Shown: positions 1-7,762, counted from the stretch's first letter. The stretch: 64,000 nt of DNA from Tardiphaga robiniae (GCF_001618955.1 NZ_LVYV01000009.1:1-64000); one strand, 5' to 3'. Numbers and translations are program-made. The notes: generated from the sequence alone by a model not told the origin.

Positions 1-1
1 C

Positions 2-100
2 AAGGTCGCACTCATCGCCGTTGCCCGAAAGCTCCTCATCACCGCCAACGCGCTCGTCAAAGCCAACAAACACTATGACGGAGAGACCCAGCCTCATTGA
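2..100 (+). CDS. C-terminal fragment of IS110-type transposase (runs off left edge)
   Basis: Frame 2 is open from the window edge to TGA at 98-100 and encodes 32 residues beginning KVALIAVARKLLITANALVK. This basic helix with its ARKLL core resembles the extreme C-terminus of IS110-family (DEDD, Transposase_20) enzymes. The catalytic part lies outside the window, so the family call rests on this short tail. A half REP palindrome starts about 40 bp downstream, which fits the known preference of several IS110-family elements for REP targets. Whether the element is complete cannot be judged here. Confidence 0.6.
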   Translation, partial: KVALIAVARKLLITANALVKANKHYDGETQPH

Positions 101-143
101 CACACAAGACAGTCGCCGGGTTCGCGTCCGGCAAGTGCCGGCC

Positions 144-160
144 GCGCCCCGGAATGACAG
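144..160. repeat. Half REP palindrome next to the transposase tail
   Basis: The string GCGCCCCGGAATGACAG matches the right arm of the REP element at 54583-54688 (which ends CGTCCCGGAATGACAG). The matching left arm is not seen between the transposase stop and this point, so the palindrome looks interrupted by the insertion element. Confidence 0.55.
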
Positions 161-193
161 CGTGGGCGGCCCAAACATTTTTTCCTATTCTCC

Positions 194-221
194 TTGACAA
201 CATCCCCATCAGGTTTATATT
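194..221 (+). promoter_or_regulatory. Sigma70-like promoter in front of a non-coding repeat
   Basis: TTGACA (194-199), a 16-bp spacer and TATATT (216-221) form a near-consensus pair in an otherwise GC-rich stretch. No open reading frame with a ribosome binding site follows closely, so a non-coding transcript is the simplest product. Confidence 0.5.
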
Positions 222-227
222 CCCCGT

Positions 228-668
228 CGTCCTGCCCCACCGAGAGGGGCGATCGCGATCGTCACGTTCGCGGGGTGGGATGCGGTGGACGCCGGAGATG
301 CGGCGTCGCGCGGTTTGGGGGGTGACGTCTGTCTTCGGGCAGGACGGATCTGCGCCAGCACTGCCACTGGCAAGGAGACGGCCGGCCTTCGGATGGAAAG
401 ACCCTCTGGACAGTGTGACGGACGACCAAGTCAAAACGCGTTCGGCCCAGTCGCTTGAGGCTCCCTTCCCATCGCCTTGGGACTTTAATTCGGTGATCGG
501 ATCGTTCGCTGAGGCAAGTGCAAGCAACCGAAAAAACACCGCATGCGGAACGCCGGGCAATCGCTCGTGCTTCCGAAAGTCCTGATGCATTATCCTTGCG
601 GAAGACCGCATCAGCATCAGGCCCAAGGGTGCATCGGGCACCCGGCGTTCCGCACGCCCTCTTGATTG
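228..668 (+). repeat. Candidate structured intergenic repeat / possible non-coding RNA
   Basis: About 440 bp with several local dyads that ends in a long inverted repeat (541-557 with 641-657) followed by CGCCCTCTTGATTGAGGG. From memory, the layout (GC-rich body, an arm carrying a CGCCGGG core, the complementary arm, then CGCCCTCTT) resembles an abundant, poorly described intergenic repeat in Bradyrhizobium-type genomes that is often mis-annotated as short hypothetical proteins. The upstream promoter suggests that it is transcribed. No function is known to me. Confidence 0.4.
541..657. repeat. Inverted repeat, 17-bp arms with one mismatch
   Basis: Arm 541-557 (GCATGCGGAACGCCGGG) is complementary to 641-657 (CCCGGCGTTCCGCACGC) apart from one base. 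A nested pair, CCTGATGC (581-588) and GCATCAGG (614-621), could form an inner hairpin, so the whole would fold as a branched stem. Confidence 0.75.
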
Positions 669-785
669 AGGGTGGGAAGGAATGCTCATAGCTCGGACGC
701 TTCGGCGCCGCGAGACTGCGAAATCGTGCCTGATTGGCAATCTCCGGCCGCCTGCGTTAACAAGCGACAAGCAATGGAGCACTGC

Positions 786-2189
786 ATGAACGATCTCTGG
801 CGCCTGTCGGCAACTGACCTCTCCGCACTCATTCGCGACCGCAAGGTGTCCGCCAGGGAGGCGACGGTGGCTGGCCTCGCGCGGCTCGATGCAGTGAACC
901 CGTCCATCAACGCGGTGGTCGACCATCGCCCCGAAGAGGCGCTGGCACGGGCGGATGCGGTCGATGCCGCCATCGCTGGTGGAGAGGATGTCGGTCCGCT
1001 CGGTGGCGTGCCGATCACGGTCAAGGTGAATATCGATTACGCGACCTATCCCACCTCGAACGGCGTGAAGATCCAGAACGAGATCATCGCGACGACCAAC
1101 AGCCCGGTGATCGACAATCTGCTGAAGGCCGGCGCCGTCATCATCGGCCGCACCAATTGCCCGGCATTTTCCTATCGCTGGTTCACCACCAATCAGCTCT
1201 ATGGCGATACCAAGAACCCGCGCGATCCCTCGCTGACGCCGGGCGGTTCATCCGGCGGCGCGGGCAGCGCGGTTGCGGCCGGTATCGGACACATCGCCCA
1301 TGGCACCGATATCGCGGGCTCGATTCGCTATCCTGCCTATGCCTGCGGCGTGCACGGTCTGCGTCCGACCGTCGGTCGCATCGCCGCCTATAATCAGGCG
1401 CTGCCCGAGCGCATCATCTCCGGCCAGATCACCGCGGTGTCCGGTCCTCTGGCGCGCACCATCAACGATGTGCGCCTCGGCCTCGCCGCGATGTCGCAGC
1501 CCGATGCACGCGATCCCTGGTGGGTGCCGGCACCGCTTGAAGGCCCGCCACGCGCGAAGCGCGCCGCCATGTGCCTGCGGCCCGATGGTCTCGCCATCAC
1601 CGCCGATGTGGAAGCTGCCGTGCGCGATGCCGGCAAGCGACTGGAGCGGGCAGGGTGGATTGTCGAGGAAGTCGAGAACACGCCGGCGCTGCGCGAGGCC
1701 GCCGCGCTGCAGACGCAGATCTGGTTCGGCGATGGCTATCAGGGCATGCTCGATGCCGCCGAGCGCGAGGGCGATCCCGCGGCGCTGGTCTGCCTGCGCG
1801 GCCAGAAGGACAAGCTCGTCGATTTCGACAAGGGCGGCCTGTCACGCCCGCTGGTGCGACGTTCGACCTTCGTGCGCGACTGGGAGATGTTCCTGCAGAT
1901 CTACAGCGTGGTGTTGATGCCGATGTCCGGCGAACTGCCATTCCCGGATCATCTGGATATGCAGGGCCAGGAATCGTTCGATCGCGTCTGGGCCGCGCAG
2001 ATGCCGCAGATCGGCATTCCCTTCATGGGCCTGCCGGCGCTGAGCGTTGCCACGGGCCTTGTCGGCCGTGCGCCGACCGGCGTGCAGGTCGTCGCCGGCC
2101 GCTACCGCGAGGACCTGTGTCTGCTGGCCGGCGAAGCCATCGAGGCCGGCGGTACCCCGCCGATGCCTTGCGACCCCGTGACGGCCTGA
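786..2189 (+). CDS. Amidase signature family hydrolase
   Basis: Predicted 467-residue cytoplasmic amidase that would hydrolyse a carboxamide to acid and ammonia; the substrate is unknown. The amidase-signature triad is complete: Lys80 (PITVKVN), cis-Ser155 in the GGSSGG loop and nucleophile Ser179 (DIAGSIR). The 75 and 24 residue spacings equal those of fatty acid amide hydrolase. Start 786 was chosen because GGAG sits 6 bp upstream; ATG 774 and TTG 666 are in frame, but 666 would place 40 odd residues inside a repeat. A glutathione peroxidase gene follows after 15 bp in the same direction. It lies 5' of the anthranilate-type region, so a role in releasing an aromatic acid from an amide is possible but only an inference. 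Confidence 0.85.
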   Translation: MNDLWRLSATDLSALIRDRKVSAREATVAGLARLDAVNPSINAVVDHRPEEALARADAVDAAIAGGEDVGPLGGVPITVKVNIDYATYPTSNGVKIQNEIIATTNSPVIDNLLKAGAVIIGRTNCPAFSYRWFTTNQLYGDTKNPRDPSLTPGGSSGGAGSAVAAGIGHIAHGTDIAGSIRYPAYACGVHGLRPTVGRIAAYNQALPERIISGQITAVSGPLARTINDVRLGLAAMSQPDARDPWWVPAPLEGPPRAKRAAMCLRPDGLAITADVEAAVRDAGKRLERAGWIVEEVENTPALREAAALQTQIWFGDGYQGMLDAAEREGDPAALVCLRGQKDKLVDFDKGGLSRPLVRRSTFVRDWEMFLQIYSVVLMPMSGELPFPDHLDMQGQESFDRVWAAQMPQIGIPFMGLPALSVATGLVGRAPTGVQVVAGRYREDLCLLAGEAIEAGGTPPMPCDPVTA

Positions 2190-2204
2190 GAAGGGATTAG
2201 TTCG

Positions 2205-2681
2205 ATGACTGGCATCTCCGATTTCTCTGCGTATGCGCTGTCCGGTGAACCGGTCGCGCTGAAGCAGTTTGAAGGAAAGGTGCTGCTGATCGTCAATACC
2301 GCCAGCGCCTGCGGGTTCACGCCCCAATATGCCGGGCTGGAAAAACTGCAGCAGGATTTAGCGCCGCGCGGATTTTCGGTGCTGGGCTTTCCCTGCAATC
2401 AGTTCGGCGCGCAGGAGCCCGGCGATGCGAAAGCGATCGAGAGCTTCTGCGAGACCAATTATCACGTCACCTTCCCACTGTTTGAGAAGATCGACGTGAA
2501 TGGCGCTGACGCCCATCCATTGTATAATTACCTGAAATCTGAAAAGTCCGGATTGCTGGGTTCGGGAATCAAATGGAATTTCACCAAATTCCTGATCGAC
2601 CGTTCCGGACGGGTCGTCGAGCGTTTTGCGCCGACCACCAAACCTGAATCACTGCGAGAGAAAATCGAGGCGCTGCTATGA
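2205..2681 (+). CDS. Glutathione peroxidase family protein (Cys type)
   Basis: 158-residue peroxidase that would reduce hydrogen or organic peroxides with thioredoxin or glutathione. The peroxidatic residue is Cys36 in NTASACGFT (selenocysteine in animal enzymes), supported by Gln70 (FGAQEPG) and Trp124/Asn125 (KWNFTKF), the usual tetrad. Cys82 lies about where thioredoxin-dependent members carry their resolving Cys. No signal peptide is seen, so it is cytoplasmic. The stop overlaps the start of the next gene (ATGA), indicating translational coupling with the DUF3297 gene. Length is normal for bacterial BtuE/Gpx proteins. Confidence 0.93.
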   Translation: MTGISDFSAYALSGEPVALKQFEGKVLLIVNTASACGFTPQYAGLEKLQQDLAPRGFSVLGFPCNQFGAQEPGDAKAIESFCETNYHVTFPLFEKIDVNGADAHPLYNYLKSEKSGLLGSGIKWNFTKFLIDRSGRVVERFAPTTKPESLREKIEALL

Positions 2682-2932
2682 CCGATAACACCAATGCATC
2701 AGCCGATCTGCCCGATCGCCTGTCCACCGATCCGCGAAGCCCGTTCTACAATGCCGAAGTGCTGCAGCGCGATGTCGGCATTCGCTTCAAGGGCGCCGAG
2801 AAGACCAATGTCGAAGAATATTGCGTCAGCGAAGGCTGGGTGAAGGTGCCCGCCGGGGCGGCAAAGGACCGGTACGGCAATCCGCTGCTGATCAAGCTGT
2901 CGGGGCCTGTGGAGCCGTATTTCCGCGACTAG
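2678..2932 (+). CDS. DUF3297 family protein
   Basis: 84-residue acidic protein that I recognise as the DUF3297 family, small conserved proteobacterial proteins of unknown function. Features seen are an N-terminal PDRLSTDPRSPFYN stretch, a central GIRFKG and the C-terminal NPLLIKLSGPVEPY. It starts 4 bp inside the glutathione peroxidase stop (ATGA), so both are probably made from one mRNA and might share a stress context. No cysteines suggest direct redox chemistry apart from one Cys in EEYCVSEGW. Confidence 0.85.
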   Translation: MTDNTNASADLPDRLSTDPRSPFYNAEVLQRDVGIRFKGAEKTNVEEYCVSEGWVKVPAGAAKDRYGNPLLIKLSGPVEPYFRD

Positions 2933-3019
2933 ACGCACCAAAGCGCCGAAAGCCCTGCTGCGGGAAGCTGACCTGTTCGCAGCAGGCGCTGACTAGCAAA
3001 AAGGCGTTGCCCGCATAAA

Positions 3020-3033
3020 TTTGAAGCTTAAAG
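3020..3033 (+). promoter_or_regulatory. Regulon site A (palindrome overlapping promoter of the SsuBC-like ABC operon)
   Basis: TTTGAAGCTTAAAG fits the window consensus YTTKARGNYTAAAA in 13 of 14 positions (final G for A). It overlaps a promoter: TTGCCC (3007-3012), 16-bp spacer, TAAAGT (3029-3034). The same TTG-N16-TAAARY layout with the same palindrome is found before 11658, 18209 and 29032. The start codon lies 75 bp downstream (96 bp if ATG 3130 is used). Confidence 0.6.
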
Positions 3034-3108
3034 TAATTGCAGTTTCCGGCTAGGCTGCGTCCGTCAGCATGATGGACACAGTCGGGCCGTCGTGATTGCA
3101 ATGCGTGC

Positions 3109-3975
3109 ATGGCAAATGAAGGACCGGGAATGCAGGTGGTGTCGCTACGTTCGGACGCTCACGCCGAGTCGGACCCTCTGTCCGGCCGCAAACCCGCTTC
3201 AGCCATGATCGAGATCGAGCACGTCTCGCAGCGCTTCCAGACCTCCGGCAAGCAAAGCCATCTGGCGCTGTCGGATATCAACCTCACCATCGAAGACGGC
3301 GCCTTCGTCTCGATCCTCGGCCCGTCGGGCTGCGGCAAGTCGACCTTGCTCTATATCGTCGGTGGCTTCGTGCAGCCCACCGATGGCGTTGCCAAGGTGA
3401 AGGGCAAGGCGATCACGGGACCGGGTCCCGATCGCGGTCCGGTGTTTCAGGAATTCGCGCTGTTTCCGTGGAAGAACGTGCTCGGCAATGTCATGTATGG
3501 CCTGCGCCAGCAGGGCGTGAAGAAGGCTGAAGCGGAAGCGCGCGGCCGCAAGCTCCTGGAAATGGTCGGCCTCAAGGGCTACGAGAATTTCTATCCGAAA
3601 GAACTCTCCGGCGGCATGAAGCAGCGCGTCGCCATCGCGCGCACGCTGGCCTATGATCCCGCCGTGCTGCTGATGGACGAGCCATTCGGCGCACTTGATG
3701 CGCATACCCGCACACGGCTGCAGAACGACCTGCTCGACATCTGGGATCGCCAGCGCAAGACCGTGCTGTTCGTCACGCATTCGGTCGAGGAAGCGGTCTA
3801 TCTGTCCGACAAGGTGATCGTGATGTCGCGATCACCGGGCTCGATCAAGGAGATCGTCGATATCGATCTGCCGCGGCCGCGCAAGCGCGCCGATCTCTTG
3901 CTCGATGCGCGTTTCCAGAAATACATCGTCGATATCGAGAAGATGATCGACGACGGCGGCAAGGACGATCTGTGA
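3109..3975 (+). CDS. ABC transporter ATP-binding protein, SsuB/TauB/NrtD type
   Basis: 288-residue ATPase of a nitrate/sulfonate/taurine-type importer. Walker A GPSGCGKS is at 71-78, the signature LSGGM at 166-170 and Walker B ending MDEP near 189-192, with the switch His in FVTHS. A tail after about residue 245 (RPRKRADLL) is typical of this subgroup. The first 33 residues are not part of the ABC fold; ATG 3130 has a better ribosome site (AAGGA) and is an alternative start. It overlaps the permease gene by 4 bp (ATGA). Its promoter carries regulon site A, so it probably imports a substrate or relative of the downstream aromatic pathway. Confidence 0.9.
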   Translation: MANEGPGMQVVSLRSDAHAESDPLSGRKPASAMIEIEHVSQRFQTSGKQSHLALSDINLTIEDGAFVSILGPSGCGKSTLLYIVGGFVQPTDGVAKVKGKAITGPGPDRGPVFQEFALFPWKNVLGNVMYGLRQQGVKKAEAEARGRKLLEMVGLKGYENFYPKELSGGMKQRVAIARTLAYDPAVLLMDEPFGALDAHTRTRLQNDLLDIWDRQRKTVLFVTHSVEEAVYLSDKVIVMSRSPGSIKEIVDIDLPRPRKRADLLLDARFQKYIVDIEKMIDDGGKDDL

Positions 3976-4757
3976 TGACTGCGCGCGGCGTGCTGAAGAC
4001 ATTGTCGCCGCTGTTCGCCTGCATCGGCTTGCTGTGTGTCTGGCAGGTTGCGTCGTTGCGGCTCGATACCGAAAGCTTTCCGACCGCGCTGGAGGCGATC
4101 AAGGCCATTCCATCGATTCTCGGGGACAAGGGATCGTTGCTGAACATCCTCGACTCCATCCGTCGTATGGCTATCGGCCTCGTGCTCGCGGTGATGTTTT
4201 CAATCCCGCTCGGTCTGCTGATGGGGCGCATCAAGGCCGTGGCGTCGTTCTTCAATCCGCTGATGATGATCATCTATCCGGTGCCAAAAGCAGCGCTGAT
4301 GCCCATCATCATGCTGTGGATGGGCGTTGGCGACGTCTCCAAGATCCTCGTCATCTTCCTCGGCGTCAGCCTGCCGATCATCTATCATGCCTTCCAGGGC
4401 TCCAAGGCCGTCGAAGAAAAGATGCTGTGGTCGGGGGCGGCGATGGGCATGTCGGCGCCAATGCGCATGCTCCGCATCGTGCTGCCCGCAGCGCTGCCTG
4501 AAATTCTCACCGGCTGCCGCACCGGTCTGGTGCTGGCATTGATCACGATGATCACCTCGGAGATGATCGCGCGCCAGTCCGGTGCCGGCAACATCCTGTT
4601 CAACTCGCTCGACATGGCGCAATACGATACGGTGTTTGCGATGATCCTGATCATCGGCGCCATGGGCATCGTGTTCGATGCGGCGTTCGAGAAGCTTCGC
4701 CTGTCGCTGGTACGCTGGTCGCAGCCGCGCGACGACATGCCTCTCAGCTTTACGTGA
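3972..4757 (+). CDS. ABC transporter permease, SsuC/TauC type
   Basis: 261-residue inner-membrane permease with about six hydrophobic segments and the BPD_transp_1 coupling loop around residues 150-185 (EEKMLWSGAAMGMSAPMRM, then AALPEI). It belongs to the sulfonate/taurine/nitrate permease family. It is coupled to the ATPase gene by a 4-bp overlap and is followed 7 bp later by a second, different permease, so the importer probably works as a permease heterodimer. No periplasmic binding protein gene is nearby. Confidence 0.88.
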   Translation: MMTARGVLKTLSPLFACIGLLCVWQVASLRLDTESFPTALEAIKAIPSILGDKGSLLNILDSIRRMAIGLVLAVMFSIPLGLLMGRIKAVASFFNPLMMIIYPVPKAALMPIIMLWMGVGDVSKILVIFLGVSLPIIYHAFQGSKAVEEKMLWSGAAMGMSAPMRMLRIVLPAALPEILTGCRTGLVLALITMITSEMIARQSGAGNILFNSLDMAQYDTVFAMILIIGAMGIVFDAAFEKLRLSLVRWSQPRDDMPLSFT

Positions 4758-4764
4758 GCGCAAC

Positions 4765-5529
4765 ATGAACCAGGAACGCATCAATTCGGTTCTGCTGGGC
4801 ATCACGCCGATCGTGCTGTTCATCGCGCTGTGGCAGTCGCTGATCTCCTTCGGCTTCGCACCGACGAGCTTGTTGCCGCCGCCGGGCGCGGTGTTTGGAA
4901 AGCTCGCGAAGGACTTCTTCAACGGCGACTTTCTGCACGACATCGCCGCGACGCTGATCCGGCTGTTCGCCGGCTTCGGCATCGCCGTGGTCGTCGGCGT
5001 GTTCATTGGCCTTGCGGCGGCGGTGAGCCCGGCGGTCAATGCCGTGGTCAAGCCGCTGGTGCGGGTGCTGGCGCCGATCCCGAAGATCGCGCTCTATCCC
5101 GCGCTGTTGCTGATCCTCGGCTTCGATCACGCGTCCAAGATCACGCTGGTGACTGCCGACGCGCTGTTTCCGATCCTGCTGTCGACCTATTACGGCGCGT
5201 CGATGGTTGAGCAGAAGCTGATCTGGTCGGCCATGGCGGCGGGCACGCCGCGCTGGCAGATCCTGTTCAAGGTCGTGCTGCCGGCCGCGATGCCGTCGAT
5301 CCTCACCGGCTGCCGCATCGGCCTCGTGATCTCCTGCATCGTGGTGTTCCTCGCCGAGATGATCACCTCGACCGACGGCCTCGGTCACATGCTGGTGCAG
5401 GCCGCGCGCACGTTCCAGACCGTGGACATGTTTGTGCCGCTGATCATGATCTCGATGCTCGGCCTGATCCTGAACAGCCTGCTGCACTGGCTGCGCAGCT
5501 ATCTGCTGAGGGGCTTCCCGGAAGTATGA
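4765..5529 (+). CDS. Second ABC transporter permease, SsuC/TauC type
   Basis: 254-residue permease with N-terminal and central membrane segments and the family coupling loop (EQKLIWSAMAAGTPRW then AAMPSILTG). Start ATG 4765 gives MNQERINSVLL; an in-frame upstream ATG at 4678 lies inside the previous gene and gives an Arg-rich extension, so it was rejected. It is the last gene of the ABC operon and is followed by a REP palindrome. It pairs with the permease upstream. Confidence 0.88.
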   Translation: MNQERINSVLLGITPIVLFIALWQSLISFGFAPTSLLPPPGAVFGKLAKDFFNGDFLHDIAATLIRLFAGFGIAVVVGVFIGLAAAVSPAVNAVVKPLVRVLAPIPKIALYPALLLILGFDHASKITLVTADALFPILLSTYYGASMVEQKLIWSAMAAGTPRWQILFKVVLPAAMPSILTGCRIGLVISCIVVFLAEMITSTDGLGHMLVQAARTFQTVDMFVPLIMISMLGLILNSLLHWLRSYLLRGFPEV

Positions 5530-5579
5530 AGTATAGAGGCAGCTCTGCCGCTATTACTCGCTAGCCTTTATAACTAAAA

Positions 5580-5669
5580 CTCGTCATGGCCGGGCTTGAC
5601 CCGGCCATCCAACTGTCTTCGGCATTTGCGGCAAAGATGGCTGCCCGGGTCAAGCCCGGGCATGACGAG
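5580..5669. repeat. REP-type palindrome (class 1)
   Basis: The arms CTCGTCATGGCCGGGC... and ...GCCCGGGCATGACGAG are nearly complementary, and each arm contains its own short palindrome around CGGGCTTGACCCGG. The element lies between the convergent ends of the ABC operon and the minus-strand catabolic operon. A close relative is at 17988-18071. Such elements are common between genes in Bradyrhizobium-type genomes and may also act as transcript end points. Confidence 0.8.
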
Positions 5670-5687
5670 AGAGTAGAGCGCGGTGCC

Positions 5688-6671
5688 TCAAAGCACCGGC
5701 GGCTTCTGCAACTGGAAGTGCTTCAGCAAATCCACAAACGCCGATAGCCGACCCTCGCGATAGGCATCGACATCGAGCCCCTCGTAATTGAGAAAGCCTT
5801 CGCCGGTCTTCAGGCCGATCTTGCCCTCGGCCATGTTGCGGCCGACGATCTCCGGCGATGCATAGCGATCGTTGTTCAACGCGCCGGTCAGATACTTGCT
5901 GGCGTAGTACAGAATATCGCCGCCGCCCCAATCGACGAATTCGAGCAGGCCCAGCACTGCGAAGCGGAATCCAAAACCGTACTTGATCGCCTTGTCGATA
6001 TCCTCGGGGCTCGCAACGCCTTCCTCGACCATGCGCGCGGCTTCGTTCATGGCCATCGCCTGGATACGCGGTACGATATAGCCGGGCGTCGCGGCGCAAA
6101 CCACCGGCACCTTGCCGATGCCTTCGAGCATCTCCTTCACCCGCGCGGTGATTGCCGGATCGGTCTTGGCACCGGGCGAGATCTCGACCAGCGGCACGAG
6201 ATAGGCCGGGTTGAGCCAATGCGCGTTGAGAAAACGCTCTGGATGCTCGACGGCGCCGGAGATGTCGTCGACGAGAATGGTCGATGTAGTCGAAGCGATG
6301 ATCGGCGAGGGGCCGGCAAGCTTCGATGCACGTGCCAGCGCATCGCACTTCTGGTCGAGCACCTCAGGCACGCCCTCGAAAATAATCGCCGAGCTGCTCA
6401 GCGCGGCGCCGGCGCCTGCTTCCGGCACGACGCTGACGCGCGACACCAGCGTCTCGATGTCGGCCTCGGTGAGCAGGCCGAAGCGCGCCATGCTGGCGAA
6501 GGTCTTGCGGATCTCGCCAAGTGCTTCGGCTTCCAGCGCCTTGAACTTGTCGGCCTCGCGCGCCTTGAAATCAACGATGGCGACATTGTGCCCTGCATAG
6601 GCAAAAGCAACAGCAATGCCGCGGCCCATGCGACCTGCGCCGAGACAGGCGATGGCGGGACGGGCGCTCAT
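5688..6671 (-). CDS. 3-hydroxyacyl-CoA dehydrogenase family protein
   Basis: 327-residue NAD-dependent dehydrogenase of the 3-hydroxyacyl-CoA dehydrogenase / lambda-crystallin family. The Rossmann motif GAGRMGRG is at 11-18, with acidic Asp34 at the end of the second strand (NAD preference). The catalytic His151 and Asn154 are seen in AHWLNP, followed by the C-terminal helical domain. Its expected role is to oxidise a 3-hydroxyacyl-CoA formed after ring hydration. It is the last gene of a minus-strand operon (hydrolase, acyl-CoA dehydrogenase-like, CoA ligase, opine-type dehydrogenase, this gene) and overlaps the preceding gene by ATGA. Confidence 0.88.
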   Translation of the reverse strand: MSARPAIACLGAGRMGRGIAVAFAYAGHNVAIVDFKAREADKFKALEAEALGEIRKTFASMARFGLLTEADIETLVSRVSVVPEAGAGAALSSSAIIFEGVPEVLDQKCDALARASKLAGPSPIIASTTSTILVDDISGAVEHPERFLNAHWLNPAYLVPLVEISPGAKTDPAITARVKEMLEGIGKVPVVCAATPGYIVPRIQAMAMNEAARMVEEGVASPEDIDKAIKYGFGFRFAVLGLLEFVDWGGGDILYYASKYLTGALNNDRYASPEIVGRNMAEGKIGLKTGEGFLNYEGLDVDAYREGRLSAFVDLLKHFQLQKPPVL

Positions 6672-7762
6672 GCGGCAAAGCCTTCGCGCAGCAGCTTCAG
6701 CAAGCCGTCGCGATCCAGCTTGCCGAAGCCGAGGCTCTCGAGCGTGCGGCCACCTTGCAGGAAGTTCTCTCCGCAGATCGCGCCGCCAATGGCGAGGAAC
6801 GCCTTGACCAGCGGGGTCTCGACGCCGGCGAGCTGAGCGCAGGACAGGAAAAACGACAGGCCGGTGCGCAGATCCTCGCGCATGTAGCGATGCTCGGTGA
6901 GCACGATGTGCTCGCGCCAGTCGCCGCTGTCGGTGAGGCGATCATGCGAGCCGCGGCCATACATCCACTCTTCGCCTTCCTTGGCGTAGTGATCTGCCAG
7001 CGGGAAATGCGCGCCATTGTAGCCGAAGGCCTCGCGGATCGCGATGCGCTCGGCGTCGAGCTGGTCGGTGACGCGGCGGATCGCGGGCTGCGTGCCTTCC
7101 TTGTGGATGTCCCATGTCGGGAAATGCTCAAGCGGGCCGGCATTCATCACGATCAGCGGCGGATGGATGATCGGCCCGGCATTCATCAGTGCGCCCGACA
7201 GCGCATCGCCGCACGGTTCGATGACGCCGGGGAAGGCCTTGTCGATCACCTTGCAGGCATAGTCGGACATCGACAGCGGGAACACGCCGGTCGGTAGCCG
7301 CTTGGCGCGGATGGTGATCGCGACCTCAAACGGGCCATGCTTGCGCGCCAGCCAGGGCAGCGTGCCGGTCTCGGCGAAGGCGACCTTGGCAGTGTTGCCG
7401 GCGTCATGCGCAGCCTTGGCAAAAATCATCGAGCCGAAGGTGGCCGGCGGCAGATAGACGACCTGGCCGTCCGCAAGATGCGGCGCGATCCGCTTGGCGA
7501 TATCGGGCTGCGCAAAGGCGGGCGCCGGGCAGAGGATCAACTCGACGTCCTTGATCGCTTCCGTAATGTCCGCCGTTACCAGCGTCAATTGCGTATTGTG
7601 CGTGCCCTGCGCATTCTTGACCTTGATGCGTGAGCCAGCCTTGTTGTGTTCAGCGACAGCCTCGGCATCGCGCCGCCACAGGCGGACGTCATGGCCCTGC
7701 AGTGCGAAATCACCCGCGGCCGCGAACGAACCGTTGCCGCCACCCAATACTGCGATCTTCAA
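6668..7762 (-). CDS. NAD(P)-dependent octopine/nopaline dehydrogenase family protein
   Basis: 364-residue protein with an N-terminal dinucleotide fold (GGGNGSFAAAGD at 7-18) and a C-terminal all-helical domain of the opine dehydrogenase type (conserved NAGPIIHPPL and NGAHFP stretches). Family members reductively join an amino acid to a 2-oxo acid or run the reverse reaction; the substrate here is unknown. The start is an unusual TTG at 7762: it lies 3' of GGAGAG and shares bases with the ligase stop (TTGA), so translation is tightly coupled. Placing an opine-type enzyme between a CoA ligase and a hydroxyacyl-CoA dehydrogenase is unusual. An imine or enamine formed from an amino-substituted ring is a conceivable substrate (inference). 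Confidence 0.82.
   Translation of the reverse strand: MKIAVLGGGNGSFAAAGDFALQGHDVRLWRRDAEAVAEHNKAGSRIKVKNAQGTHNTQLTLVTADITEAIKDVELILCPAPAFAQPDIAKRIAPHLADGQVVYLPPATFGSMIFAKAAHDAGNTAKVAFAETGTLPWLARKHGPFEVAITIRAKRLPTGVFPLSMSDYACKVIDKAFPGVIEPCGDALSGALMNAGPIIHPPLIVMNAGPLEHFPTWDIHKEGTQPAIRRVTDQLDAERIAIREAFGYNGAHFPLADHYAKEGEEWMYGRGSHDRLTDSGDWREHIVLTEHRYMREDLRTGLSFFLSCAQLAGVETPLVKAFLAIGGAICGENFLQGGRTLESLGFGKLDRDGLLKLLREGFAA

Larger units (their letters stand above)
101..785. other. 685-bp region without a convincing gene
   Basis: An open frame of about 160 codons crosses 97-585, but its composition is unlike a folded protein and it lies inside a palindrome-rich repeat, so no gene is called. The region holds a half REP (144-160), a promoter-like pair (194-221), and a non-coding repeat ending in a long inverted repeat (541-657). 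The amidase could be extended upstream to a TTG at 666, but that extension reads through this repeat. Confidence 0.6.

Noticed and set aside
97-585. 162-codon open frame at the left edge
   Set aside because: It crosses a half REP and a palindrome-rich repeat, starts at the end of the transposase, and has no recognisable fold or ribosome site.
666-785. N-terminal extension of the amidase from TTG 666
   Set aside because: The 40 extra residues are not typical of amidases, lie within the repeat's downstream edge, and ATG 786 has a proper ribosome site.
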